This document shows positions 44,801 through 57,800 of a stretch of 64,000 bases of DNA, one piece after another. Made by a program: the position numbers and the translations under genes. The stretch comes from Haematococcus lacustris. Its lineage: Eukaryota > Chlorophyta > Chlorophyceae > Chlamydomonadales > Haematococcaceae. The stretch's first letter is position 1, and each line of letters opens with the position of its first letter. Location of the stretch: NCBI GenBank assembly GCA_030144725.1, contig JASKMD010000008.1, positions 15,284,716 to 15,348,715 on the forward strand. Direction: 5' to 3'. Under the pieces are notes generated by a model. The model was given only the letters and a program-made list of their open reading frames with translations. It was not told where the DNA came from and did not search any database.

Positions 44801-45362
44801 TTGCACGCATTCGACCTCACCAAGGTCAGCTTCCACAGCTCGCCACAAGTAACTGCCACCAACCACGGGGGCAAAGGAAGAACGTGCTATGGGTGGGGCA
44901 GTGTAGTCGTTTCATTGAGACAATGCATTGCATGAGGCCGGGGGGGGTGGCATCAGCATGGCGCAAGGGAGAAGATCGATCACAAAGCTTTAGCCGTCAG
45001 CCATGAAGTTACCGGGCCAAGAGTGCCTAAACGACGAGAAAAGTGTTGGCATGTGCCTGCAAGTGCAGGACGCATCCCGGCCTGTGCTCCAAGAAGCTTT
45101 CATGGTTCAAGGCAACGACCCCACCCTGGCCGCCCTGCCCACTCAGCTGGTCGCTGCTGGGCTGCAGCCCGGAGGCAAGTCCACGGCCGCTGTGCCTATG
45201 TTCGCGCTTGGGTATGACGATGGCAGCGTGCGGGCTCACGCCCTCGCACCCGCTCACCAGGCAGGTCCGGGTGTTGAGGTGGAGGTGCGGGTGATGCAGC
45301 AGCTGCTGAACCTGCCGCAGCAAACCTTGGTGGCGAATGGACACGGTGGAGCTGGGAAGTGA
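38851..45362 (+). CDS. WDR60: WD-repeat protein WDR60, dynein-2 intermediate chain
   Basis: The intermediate chain of cytoplasmic dynein-2, the retrograde intraflagellar-transport motor (human DYNC2I1; FAP163 in Chlamydomonas). Exons: 38851-38907 (MSDAYSEESFDDYEEDDFE), 38981-about 39119, a gap, then 41433-41545, 41855-42001, 42398-42650, 42968-43167, 43408-43549, 43831-44465, 44639-44824, 45069-45362; phases agree from 41433 to the stop. Diagnostic segments: the acidic DYE/DDFE head; LSKYDLYSMARG ... QTNDDAKEEETQTNE, matching the light-chain-binding region of animal WDR60; and WD blades (GCLCVWDLSAPERPRHVLI, TCCAFGPPPASHLVFAG, GGVCAWDLDEP, FLAGHSNGSVALH). The 43167 donor is probably GC (GCATGT). 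Exons between 39120 and 41433 are not resolved because a Fanzor element lies there on the other strand. TGTAA at 45394 is a candidate poly(A) signal. Confidence 0.87.
39782..40040 (-). ncRNA. candidate Fanzor guide-RNA block, copy 2
   Basis: Begins right after the TAG at 40043-40041, with GTGTGTGCCCCCCCCC, and runs to CAAGGTGCTG at the right end. It is nearly identical to copy 1 over its last 220 bases. Confidence 0.45.
40041..41011 (-). pseudogene. Fanzor (eukaryotic TnpB-like) RNA-guided nuclease, core and C-terminus
   Basis: Two exons: 41011-40928 (VYLDPKWAEQRL ... DRTLEQFFNK, donor GTGAGG) and 40793-40041. Features in order: QLVVFFGAAGIGT, a strand-loop typical of the Fanzor RuvC core; LVDEHRTSRVSS, matching the DE(F/Y)RTSKxCxxC region where the Glu serves as the rearranged RuvC-II residue and zinc ligands begin; MMWCPVVAP; a basic linker; RWLDRDCNAALNMQRIGE (RuvC-III); and the tail ending PAVAQ. 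The first zinc-ligand Cys positions read Ser here (RVSS; copy 4 has RVCS), so the zinc site is impaired. RuvC-I and the N-terminal guide-binding domains are absent: an inactive fragment with an open core. Confidence 0.78.
41024..41150 (-). promoter_or_regulatory. Fanzor 5' region: iterons and TATA box, copy 2
   Basis: Four 25-bp units made of alternating AAGTGCCCTTCGG and AGTGCCCTTTGG halves, then GAGTGAGTGACATCGCCTCC and TATAAGTA. The same arrangement precedes copy 3 (57016-57117). Confidence 0.6.
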
Positions 45363-45892
45363 GAGCTGTAAGAAGTTGGGTGGGTGCGGATGGTGTAACA
45401 CAGTAGCAAGCCCCTCCTTTCGCTTGCATAGTGCGCCCACAGCAGGCAAAGTGATATGTTTCACACACACGGGCAGGGCGCAGTCTTCATTCAGGTTCAC
45501 GAGGGAATGGGTGCGGGACTGATGCTGATGCGCGACCATGTACGGGTAGTCTGGTCGAGCCTCAACTCCCACTGCACATCGCGCACACACACACACACAG
45601 TGCTTAGGGTCCCTCACTGCACTCGGCCAATGACGGGGTGGCGACATGGTCATGACTATGACGGGAGTGTGACAGGAAGCAGGAGTAACCTGACCCTAGG
45701 AGGACGGGGTGGGACCCCCAGATGATGAAGAACAGGTTAAGGAGGGAGTCGATCAGGGTCAGGGAGTAGGACCTTCATGCAGCACCAGCAGGCTGCACCA
45801 GGCTGCCACCTTGATACCTCCACCGGCCTTCACCCCCCGCCAGCCCCCGACCCTTGCCAGCATCCTCCCCTGCCACTCATGCTAGCACTAAC
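45363..45892. other. convergent 3' region between WDR60 and DEGP7
   Basis: Contains TGTAA at 45367 and 45394 for WDR60 and a CA microsatellite at 45583-45598. The last short coding piece of DEGP7 (family ending ELRFDPxTAxW) should be here on the - strand but was not found. Confidence 0.45.
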
Positions 45893-48800
45893 CGTGGGCC
45901 AGTAGTTGAGGTCCAGCTTCAGTGTCAGCACCTTGGGCTGGCACGTCTCCAGGTGATGCATCTTGATGCGCACAAACTCACCATGGCCAAGGCCGCGAAC
46001 AACCTGCACAGCCACGTGTGAGGGGCCAAGCCTCGAATTTAGTCAAGCCGTCCGCCTGAACCAGCCCGGTCACGGAAGATGGGCCGCCGGGAAAGAGTTA
46101 GATGCCTGTGTGATGATCAGCATATATTCGCGGGCCCCATGCACCAGCATGGCCCTGCGGGGTGTGAACTCACACGCACCTCGAGGAATGTGTCGAGGTC
46201 AGGGGTAGGCTGACCATTGGCTTCTGTGATCCAATGCAGCGCGTACAGGCCGTAACGATGTGCAGGCGAGCCGTGGTGCCAGCGGCTGATGTACACGCCC
46301 GCGCCTTGTGGCAGTGACCCCAGCTCACGCACAGCGCGATGCGACGACTGTAGCTGCGCCCCGCACCAGTGTAGCACGCGACTTGTGCCCATGCCCGCCT
46401 CGCTACCCAGCTGCACCGTCACTTGCATCAGCTCAGTGCCGCGGAATATTGTGATTGGCAGCGACGGCAGAGGTGTGAGCGGCGACGCGGCCTGCTCGGT
46501 CACGGGGGCTGTTGTGTGGGGCCGTGCGACACTGCCTGTGTGCGCGCTGTCTTGAATCTGCGCGTCCACTCCGACCAGCTCCTGTGTCGCTTGGCTGCCT
46601 GCCATAGCGCTCGCTTTGCATATTGGCGCCTGCTGCCCCTGCTGCGCTTCGTTCTCTTGGCTTGGTTTCTCTAGCACCTCCTCTGCCTTGCGCTTCTTGC
46701 CTAAGTGCTGGCCTGGCGGTGCCTGCTCACATAGCCCCACAGCTCCTTCTGCAGCCACATAATGAGGCACTGGGCATGCCGCTGTTGCCTCTGGCTGTTC
46801 TTGAGCCAGGATTATGGCCTCCACGTCCCTAAAGCAGGTCACGGGGGTGCCAGCTATGGCCAGCACCATGTCACCGCAGCGGAGCTGGCTGGCAGCATGG
46901 CTGTCAGCCACGGTACCACGCACTCGCAGTACCTGTGGAGCGCAGGAGGGGCTTGGGTGGGGCAAGGTTGGGCAAGAAATCGTGTTTGCCTCCTGGGTGT
47001 GTGCGGGCCTGCCCCTGGCCACCGGAGGAGGGTAGCCCCTTGCCGCCGTTCCCATTAACACGGCAGGGAGGCTCTGCCGACACCGCTGCCTGCTGTCGCC
47101 AGCCTGCTCCTCAGCCTGCTCTTCTGGCTCCTGGACCCGGACGTTGCTCGTCAGCCTGCCTGCTTGGGTCTGAATATGTCATCAGACGAGCTGCAGTACA
47201 CCACCTCCTCCTCCTTCTCCTGCCAGCCTGCCCCACCGCCCTGCCGGCTCTCACCTGCCGTCTCTCAGGGTCCCGGCGGTCAAGCCGGCTCACCCAGCTA
47301 GCCGGCAGCCCAAACTGCGCAGCCTTGGACAGCAGCAGCGGCTCCAGCTCAGCGTCCAGGGTCCTGCAGGGCAAGAGTGCAGCAGTGCAGCACAGCAGTG
47401 CATGTGGGCCCCTCTCCTTCCACGTTTGCATCTTGTACCCCTCCCACCTCTCCCACGTGACTCTCCTGCTACCCCCTGCAACCATTCACTTGCAGCCTCC
47501 ATCTGTCCGTTTCCCATGCCAGCTGCTCCTCCTAACCCTGCCCTCCTCCCCCAGCCCCTCCCCCCTTGCTGGCCTGCTCCAGCCCCTGCCCTCCTGCAAC
47601 TGCCCTGCCCCCTTGCTGGCCTGCTCCCTGCCCTCCTGCTCCTCTGCTTCTGCCGGCCGCCCCTTGCTGCCCCTTGGCCGCACCAGACCCGTGGCGGCGG
47701 CAAGTCAGGCTGCTCCTCCAGGACCAGCAGCCGCTGCACCCAGGGCTGGAAGCAGGCGGTGGGCAGCCCCGCACACCACTCCCGCTCCTCCTTGTCCACC
47801 TGGTGCCAGCCAGGTAGCCAGGCAGTCAGGTAGCCAGCCATGCAGGGAGGCAGGCACGCAGCCAGGGGCACAGCAGCAGTCAGGCAGGCAGTCAGACAGT
47901 CAGGCCCAGGGCAGTGCGGGGAGCGGTGTTGCAGTGTTGTGTAGGGCGACAGGGGCACATGAGATCAACATGTGCCTGTACCCAGTATACACACCACACG
48001 ACAGACAGGGTGCAGGTCGTCATCCTTCAGCCTTGACACCCTGTCCCTCTGCTCTCTGAAGGGGCTGCCTGCACCCAACACCTCCTCTCAGCCTCAGCAA
48101 CCTCACCCACCCCAGCAACCACGGCACACCAGCACCCCCCAGCACCCTCAACACCCTCAGCCTCCATCACCTGGCTGGAACCTACAGACAGGCTGGCACG
48201 CCCCACCTGCCTGACTGCTGGCTGCTGCTGCCTGACCCGAGGGGCCTGTCCAGAAAGATAGAAATGAAATAAACAAATCTACGCAAAGCGTTCGCCTGCG
48301 TGACAGGGCCAAATAGGCCCCCACAAGCACATTTCTGCGTCTGGCTAGGTTCGAACCCGCGACCTTAGCATCCGCCGGAGCGACTTCCCTTGAGGATGAG
48401 GGGCCTGTCTACACACCTGCTCGGCATAGGACCCCCACAGGGCGCGTACTCGGCCTTCTGCATCCGTGAGCACCCCGCTGAAGGTGGCGCCAAAGTCCTG
48501 GTCCAGCTTCACCACCTCCTCGTGAACTGCACGGAACCTGCAGCAGCAGCCCCACACTCACCATTCTCGACCCGACCCAACCCAAACACTTTCAACCACT
48601 CGCTCACACTCACACATGCATGTGTGGCAAAGAAAGTGTGAGGAGGTGTGATGTCCGGCAGTCGTCTGGCACAAGGGGTGTCAACTTTGCCCTGATGCCT
48701 GGCGGTGGGCAGTGCTGCTGTTGCAAGCTGTCAGGCAAGACATGTGTGGCGCAGATGGCCTGCCTCCCACAGCATTACGTCAGCAGGCAGTGGCCTGACG

Positions 48801-51800
48801 CAAGCAGTGGTGGCGGCGAGCCAGGCCCAGCAGCAGGACTGACCGAGGCACATCAGCCGCAGGGATGGTGATGGCAGAGGTGGCGGTGGTGACCACAGAC
48901 TTGCGCTGCATGATCCGCAAAAACTTTGTGAGGCCTGCCTGCACAACACACGGGAGGCAAGGAGGGGCGAGGCCCTGCTCAGGCAACCACTCAGCAGGCC
49001 GTTGAGACCAGAGCTGCGGGCCATCGAGTACTGTGAGGTGGGTGCAATAACATTAAGGGCTCAGCACCTCGCACCAGCTGCCATCCTGGTCCTGCCTTGC
49101 CTCTGGTGCACAGGGCTTGCGCCCCTGAGGGGGCCTTACTGCACCTGAGCTCCCTCCTGCCATCCAGTGTGGGCCAGTGAGGTTATCTGCAAGCTGGGTG
49201 CCATACCCGGCCATGACTCGTTGTTGCCCTACAGGAGTTGTGTTTGCCTCATGCCCAGCAGCCAATAACCCCCAACCCCTCCTGCCTGCTCTCCTGCCTG
49301 CATGTTGGCCAGCAAACCCCACCCCAGCCCAGCCCCTTCAGACCTGAGCAAACTATGACACCCTGGCTGCCAGGGCATGAGTGCAGCAGTGTCCGGGTTG
49401 TTTGCCTGATGCCCAGCAACTCTTCCATTTCAGCACCAACCTTCCCTTTCAGTCCAAACAAACTGCCCACACGCACGCTCGCCTGCCTCTTGCACTGCCA
49501 GACCTGAACAGACTGTGACACCCCCTCTGATAGCACCGCAGGGGTGTTGCAGGGGGGTTTCACTACTGACCAGCTGACCAGCAGCCCTGGATGTGCTGGT
49601 GTGTGACTGACAGTGTTGCCTGGCTTGCCTGACTGGGAATCGTGCCCATAGTGGAGCCCCTCGCTCCCAGCTGTGCTGCATTGTGTGTTGACTCGTGCAT
49701 CCTCCCCCATACACCCATACAGCATCTGACACAAAACACACCACTGCCACATCTTCACCACCACCAGGCGGCAGCAGCAGCAGCAGACGCCAAAGGAGAG
49801 GGGATGCAGCCAGGCCTGCCTGGCCCTACCCAGGCCCTCTTTGTATACAGACAGGCATTGTGAGCGCCTGTCTGACTGTCCAGCTGCACGCCGCCCTCCC
49901 GCCTGCCTGCGCCCGTTGTAACGCACCAGGACCACGGTGTCGCCCCGGTGCAGGTGCGGGTGCGGCAGCAGCTCCGCTGCCAACACCTTGGCCCGCGCCT
50001 CAGCAGGCAACGCTCGGGGGTCGTAGCTGACCAAGGCAAAGTTGTAGAGAGGGTGGAGGAAGCTGCGTAGGGGTCAGCCAGGCCAGACTGCCAGTGTCAT
50101 ACAGTGCTGGGTGTACCTCCCTGCCTGACTGCCACCGGGCGTTTGCCCGCCCATGTCCTTGCTCACACGTGTGCCTTCCTACTTCCCTGTCCGAAATCCC
50201 CGCCCCGTCCCACCCCGCCCCGCCCCGCCCCGCCTGACGCCCTGCACTGTGTGACCCACCACACGGTTGCGCTGATCTCTGCTGGGTGGGCCCCAAAGGA
50301 CAGGTTGCAGTCACAGGGCCCCACAGCCACGGTGTTGCGGTCCACCAGTACCAGGCCCAGCCTCGCTCCGTGGTGCACCACCAGACCATTGCCCTGGGTC
50401 AGCAGCAGCAGCAGCAGCAGCAGCAGGTATGCGTCTGTCTGGGCAGGTTCAGGTCTGGGCAGGGTTTGGTCTGGGCAGGGTCCCTGGTCAGGTTGTCAGG
50501 CATAGGCAGGGTGATGAGAGAGCGGGTGTGTTGTGGAAGCAGGGGGGCCAGCTGTGGCCTATAGCATGCTGTACAGGGTGGTGCAAGGGCTCAGGGTCAG
50601 GGTTGACCACAACGCTGTGGAGGGCAATGTATGGGCTACAGCATAATGTGTGCAACATCAGGTCGAGTGGGCTGGGAGGCGGGGGTTGAGGGGCACAATG
50701 GGGAGCGGTGAAGCTGAGCTGAGAGCCGGCAGAGGTCAGAGCAGGGTCAGGTCTGAGTCACAGCATGGGGTCGAGCGGGGTGTGTAGGGGTTGTGGGGCG
50801 CAATGTGGAGCGGTGCCGACCACCCTACCCCTAGGCGCCGCGCCCTACCGCAAAGCTGCGTGCATGCACGCCGTCAGTGAGTGCCACCAGGGGGATGTCC
50901 ACGTCCACCAGCACTAGGCTACAGCGCAACCGCTCCTCCAGCTGCACCCAGGTGGTCCAGCCACAACCAGGCAGTGGCTCAGGAGGACTGGGGTGAGTGC
51001 CTGGGTTGATGGCGCCGATGGTGGCAGTGGTGGTGGCAGTGGTGGCAATGCTGCTGCTGCTGCTGCTGCTAATGGTAATGATCAGTACATGGCGTTACAT
51101 GGCATTTGTCAAACATGGCGTTGCTGCTGGCTCAGCACCACCAGCATCAGCGCTGCTGCTCATGATGGCCAGGTTGTCATCCTGTGCCCAGTGCACAGCC
51201 TGCCCAGCTGCTGCCTACTGCCAGCGTGATGTCAGCAGTGGCATAAGCCTGCAACGCGTGAGCTGTGCTGTGTAGGCCCCGCACCTTCCTGTCCTGGTAC
51301 TCGCTGCCAAGGGGCTGCTCAGGCTCCAGGGAGGAGGTGGTGGACAGCCCACACACCCCATTCACGTGCACGCTCCTGGAGCTGCCCGCTGGTGAGGGGC
51401 TGGCAGGCGGGGCGGGCTCCGCAGGAGTCTCAACCTCTTGTGTGGCTTCAGCAGGCTGGGCAGCTGCCCCTGCACCCACCCCTGGCTGGGGGCCTGGGCC
51501 AGCGCAGTGAGGGGTGCCAGCTGCCACTGCTCCCTCCTGGGGTGCTGGGGTCAGGGGGGGGCAGCTGGTGGTCAGGGGTGAGGGGGGGCCTGCTGGGGCA
51601 GGCTGGGGGTCGGGCACCCCTGGCGGGTAGTCAGTGGTGGAGCGCCATGTACCTAGGGGGGAGGCAGCAGGGCAGGCGGGCAGGGGAAAGGGGAAAGGGG
51701 GGTGGCAGTAGTGCAGGGGGTGTAGTGAGGGGCTTGAGCTTATGCTTAAGCAGCTTGGGAAGCAAGTGCGCATCAGGGCAGGAAGGAGTTTGGCATACAG

Positions 51801-54800
51801 CAAGGTTGGGCTGTGGCGCAGCATGCGGTGCTGCTGCCATGGTGGTTACTGTAATGGCTGAGGAGAGCTGTGACCGACTTTGCATATTGAATGAAGCCAG
51901 CCCTCAAAGGACGCCCCTTGAGCCAGCCTTGTCCCTGTCAATGCTGCAGAGCGCTGTTCACCTCAGGCAGTCCTGGGCGGTGCAACGGCTTCAAGGCGGC
52001 ATCAGGATGAGGGGCGATGCCACTCCACCCTGACCCCAGTCACTCCTGTGTGGTCTGTGCATTCAGCTTTTTTTGTACTGTGCCACTGACCCGCACCTAG
52101 CAGCCGACCAGGTGGCAGAGGGGGCCCGGATCTGAACCCACCTGTTGCATCATCTCGCTGCCAGTACACCGGAGGCCCGTACCTGGAGGGCGCAGCAGGC
52201 AGGGAGGGGGAGGGGGAAGGGGTGTGGAGCTCGAGTAGGGTGGAAAACCCGTATCCCTCCTGTCACATGGGAGGGGGGCCCCAGGCTTACTTGGTGAGCT
52301 GGTCACCTCAGAACATGCCAGGCAGCTGCCAGTCCTACCCGCAGGCCTGTGTGGCGCCCCAGTCTCCCTCCCTCCTTGCGCAGCTGCCCACTCACCTGCT
52401 GGCCGGCCCTGCCCTTGAGGTTTGCTTGCCTGCCCATCCTCTTCAATCAAAACCGCAAGCGCTGCCCGCCCGCCCGCCCGCCCGCCCACCGGCGTGCACA
52501 CTCGCCCGCCCGCCCGCCCGCCCGCCGGCGTGCACGCTTGCCCGCCCGCCTCACCACTGCCGGTCCATGTGCAGGATTGCATGCAGGCGGCGGTTGCGGT
52601 CCTTGTGTGTGAAGTACTCCAGGGGGGTGCGGGCGCCATGAGGCAGGCCACGCAGCACACGGGCAAAGCTGAGCAGGTCAGGGGTGGGCTGGCCCGCCAG
52701 GGCAGTGATGATGGCGTGCTTGGGAAGGGCGGAACGGCCCTGGGTGCAGCACGCAATCTTCCTCATCAAGGGCAGTGAAGGAGCCACTGTAGCCCGCACT
52801 GTGCCACTAGGCCACATTTGCTTGCCCTTCCTTGTCCCATGCCCACCCTCCCCTAAGAAGGGGTGTTTGTATGCATGCATCTGCACTTGAGATGATGCCG
52901 TGCCTAGCTCTCACACTGCATGGGTGGTGAGCGCTGGGTCATATTGCACTCACTGCCCCCTGCCCACCCTTCCCCCTGCCCACCCTTCCCCCTGCCCACC
53001 CTTCCCCCTGCCTGCCCTCCCCCCTGCCCGCCCTCCCCCTTGCCTGGCTTCACTGACCAGCATGTATCCCGGCTCTGCCACATAGACCTGTCCTGGTCTG
53101 GTCCGCTGGTTCCTTGCTGCCTGGTAGCTGAGTGCGTGCACAGTGCCGCCACACAGCTCTAGGAAGGATGCAGGGGTCACGCTGTGCAGGTCCGTGGCCA
53201 CCACTGACACCTCAACCTACGAGGCCACCAGGGGCATGGATGAAAAAGGGTGCGCATGTGAGCACATTCACCATGCGTTCCAGACACTGACACTGACGTT
53301 CCAGACACTGACACCTCAACCTACGAGGCCACCAGGGGCAGGGGCAGAAGCACGGGCAGGGGCACGGGCAGGGGCAGGGCAGGGGCAGGGTGCAGGGGCA
53401 ACAAGGGTGAACTCAGCTTGAATAGAGAGCACAAAGGTGAGCAGGGAGATGAGTAGGGAAGGGGAAGTAAGGGGGCAGGCCAGCGGGCCAGCAGGCATGC
53501 ATGCGGTCGGGCGAGAGGGGGGCCGGCAGGAGGGGAAAGGAGGGGTGTGTGGGCAGGCGGGGATGACTCACCGGCAGTCCGCCTCGCTCCAGGCTGAGGG
53601 CCACAGGCTGGCCCACTGCATCGTCAAGGATTTCCTCCAGGGGCAGGAAGTGCGTGACCACCTGCAAGCAGCCAGCCAGGCGGGAGGACCATGGGGTCGG
53701 GCCTGTTTCAATGCTGCCGCTAGTTACCCGGCATGAGGGGATTCAATCTTGATAGGGACAAGGTAGTTCAGAGCAGAGGAGGTTTTGGCCTGTAAGGCTT
53801 GTGCCCGCTGGTCACGTGCAGAAGGGATAGGTGTGTGTAGGCTGAACGTCTGCGCTGCTGAACCATGCAGTCTATGACCTGCTGTGCCTGCCTGGCAACC
53901 TGGCCTCGACGGCGCTGGAGGGCTCTGGCCTGGGCCCTGGCGAGCTCCCACCAACACATGATAAAATCCGTGACCACGTGGAGCGTCATTGCTCTCAGAA
54001 CCCCAGCCCAAGAGCCCTGGCGACCTCTAGGGCTGGTTAGGGTTGGTTTGTGTCGCCAGGCTGTCAGCCTTCAAGCATTAAAGCTGTTAGTTTTGATGAG
54101 GTGCCCAGTGGTCAAGGGGGTTTGCCCCAGGAACGAGTGCCACCGGAGTGGGGTTGGTAGTCATCAAGGGTGCGACCGAGGATGCTACTACTTGTTTGTA
54201 GTAGCTGAGTGAGATTACCCACAGACCAACATGTTGTTCCTTGTTGAATAAGTTTTGTTTGTCTGTAAGGCTTGTGCAACACACATGACTGCACACTCTA
54301 TGGCTGGGGGAGAACTACAAGGCGACACTAGGTTGTTGTGTGCCCTGGGGATGGTGTGCTAGGCTGCCTGCCTGGCTGAGGGGGTGCAGCGCACCTGGCC
54401 GTTCACGCGGACCAGCACATCCCCCACCTCCAGCACCCCGTCCGCAGGGCTGCCCGGCACCACGCTGTCCACCACCAGCAGGCCAGTGGTGGACAGCTCC
54501 CCGTCCCCTGCACTGCCACAGCGCTCAGCAGGGGAGGCGGTGGATGCGCGGTTGAGGGGCAGTTGAGTGGCGGTTGAGCGGCCGTTTGAGGGCGGTTGAA
54601 GTGCACGGTTGAAGAGGGGCGATTGAGGGGCGGTTATGGGGTGATGGAGGTAGCTTTGTGGGTCAGCCTCGTCCTCACCTGCCGTGGCCCTCACCTGCAG
54701 CTCACCTCACCTGCATGACCATGGGTGCGAGCAGGGGCAGCCCGCACACAGCGCTCTGTCTCCTGCCGCAGGCCCAGCCGCCGCACCTGCAGCCAGACGC

Positions 54801-57800
54801 CATGCCAGTCCTCAACTGCGCCATGAAGCCGCCTGGCTCCTGGCTCCTGGCTGAATCCTACCAGGGCGGCTGCGCACAACACCCTCGGCCTGCTGGCTGC
54901 TGGACCTTCAAGTGTGTGTTTATCTCAACCTAGAACTGCATGCTGACATGCGCAGCAGGCACTGGGCCTGGCAATACCAATTAATACCAAACAATTAGTG
55001 CATGTTTTGTCATGCCAACTCTAAGCATCGCCCTGTCAAAGGGTTCAGGCAATGCTTCAGGTGGTAGGCGACCGTGACCATGTGTATGCCATGTGTAGGC
55101 CATGCGCATGCCATGCGATGGGAACACCATACAGACAAAACACTGTTTTGTAGTGGTTCACAATTAGTGTGTTCAACTGCAATGAAGGCTCAAGGTTGAG
55201 GGCCAAGGTGCTGAACTGAGGCGGTAGGGTTACTGTTACACCGGTTGAGGGCCTCAGTTCCGGCTGCCTCAGTTCAGCACCTAGCCGTGTCAAGTCAGGC
55301 AGAGCTGCAGCTGATGCACTACCCTCTACCCCGTTGTGGTGCCTACAATCCAGTAGCAGGGGTCACCTCCCCCTTACCCCCTCCCACCCAATTCCTGGTC
55401 ATGGGATCAGCCCCTAACCCCCCAACCCTAACCCTGATCCTAAACGGATCAACCCTCCTTCCCCCTGCCCGTCTGGTCTGGCTAGATCAGGTCTGGCCTA
55501 ACCTGGGCTGGCCTGGCCTGCTCCGTCTTCCACCCAGCTGCCTGGTCTGCCAGTTACCCCAGAACATCGCACAGCCATGCCGGGGCGCACCTCGTCAAAG
55601 CCGCGGAAGCTGAAGGTGACCTGCAGGTCGCCCCGAGGCACCGAGGGGGCGGGCCACTGGTCTGCCGGGCTGCCCACCTCCTTGCTGGCCTGAGGGGCAG
55701 ACAGGGCAGGCAGGGCAGGCAGGGCAGGCAGGGCAGGCAGTGCGCAGTGAGGACACTGCTGTGTGCAGCAGCCACAAGCAGGTCACAGCATCAGCTAAGG
55801 GGTAGGGGCAGTTCCATGTGTCATTGTGTTCAGTTGCTGGGCCACAGACTGTCGTGACCGCAGCACTGCAGGCACTGAACCTGGCAAGGCAGCTGCACTG
55901 TGCCTGCTCTGTGCATCCCCCTGTGCCCCGAGGCGTTGCGCCTTGCCCGGCTATCGCCCCACACTGCCCACAATGCTCGCATGCATCATGTGGTGCCAGC
56001 ACCCATGACCACAGAGCTGCTCTGCCTCCTACACTGCCTTCTTGACTCGCATCTGACCATCTTGAAAACCCTCCATAATGTGGAAGGGTTCTTCCATGCT
56101 GGTAGTAAACGCTGGCCATAATAGTGCTGGTCACTATTGCTTTGCCACCTCCGCATCGTTGCTGCCAGGAAAGGCCGCTCCAGCACCTGGATGATGCGCA
56201 GGGCTCGCTGCACCCGCTCCAGGGGCAGGTAGTAAGCAGAGGCCGCCTTGTTCTTGCCCCCAGCGTTTAGGCCCACGGCCCGGCCTTGAATGTCGATGAC
56301 TGGAGAACCGCTGCTGCCACCCTTGGTGCCAGAGGCAGCTTGCAGGTAGACTACGCAGAAACGAGCAGAGCAGTCCGGCGGTGCGGTGTGGTGCGGGGCG
56401 GCTACTGGGTGGGGGCCTACCCAGCCAAGCTGTGTGCCAGCAATCTTATCTGTGGTGGTGCTGATGTCAGTGATGCAGCCAGCGGAAGTGCTCAAGCAGA
56501 GCAAGACTGCCAGGAACAGTGCGTGTGTTCCTCCCCACCCACCCTTCCTTGTCAGGGATGACCTAGGTGTTGGTATTAGTCTGGCTTACAGGTGTTGAAG
56601 TCGTTGTAGCCTTTGCCATACACAGGGGCATCCCGGTCCAGGCGAGCTATCACGCCTGGCAGGATTGACACCTGCAGCCACACCAGCAGCCAGGCTGTGT
56701 GTGCCTGGTCTGGGTGGGGTCACAGCGCTGGGTGCTGACAGTGCAGGCAGCTTCTTAGCTGTGGGCTGCCAGCATTGCTCACGTCATGCTCACTGGAAGC
56801 AAAGTGGCCTGCATGACGAGCTTTGTCCTAGACCCTGCAGCTAGAGTTGTAGCATAGTGTCGAGCATGAGAGCAGGGACATGAGGTTCGGCCACACTCTG
56901 AGCACCTCTGTCATGCTGTCAGTGCGTGTGAGCACATTCACCATGCGTTCCAGAGGACGCTGGTCATTGTCACCCTGGGGCCTGGCAATACCAATTAATA
57001 CCAACTAATATTGGAGGTGCCCTTAGGAAGTGCCCTTCGGAGTGCCCTTTGGAAGTGCCCTTCGGAGTGCCCTTTGGGAGTGCGAGAGTGAGTGACATCG
57101 CCTCCTGGCTATAAGTAGGTATCAGCAGGTGTTAGCTGATAGGAGCCTAGTGGCGCAATGCCTCCTAGGAAGCGGCCCAGTGCCGCGGAGGAAGAGCCGC
57201 TTCCGATTGAAAGCCCGCGAAAACAAGGTTCGTTGTAGTCGCAGTGTGGTCCGCTGCAACTGTGCAGTCCGGTGACCTCCGCGCTGCTCACATCGCTTCT
57301 GTTCATGCCAGCGCAGGTCCTAGCAGTCCTCCAAGCAAACAACGCGAGGAGCGAAGGGCTGAATGGAAAACCCAGCGCCGACAGGTACGCACCCCCGCCT
57401 TGTATGCCCCAGCACTGCTCGTGTCCCCGCACTATTGGTGTCCCCGCATTGCCGGCCTGTCAAAATATTGATCGTAATTGGCTGCAGGTGATCAAAGTCC
57501 CGGGTGGCGCCGTGCTGCGCGGCTGCAAGAAGACGAAGCGAAAGCTACTGGCCCATTTCCAGCTGATGGCTGGGGTGCACAGTCAGCTCCGCGTCATCGC
57601 CTCGCTATTTGTGCTGCGGATCTTCCTGACATGCCTGGTGGGCTACCCCACCCCGGGGTACCGCAGCGCCCCCACACCTCCAGCCGTGCAGCCTCCCCTA
57701 GCCCCTGATGCTGCACCCCTACCGCTGGAGCTGTGCTTCTGGCCAGACCAGGGAGCTCTGCCAGCCAGGGGCAAGGAGTACCCTGGCCTGGGGTACAAGC

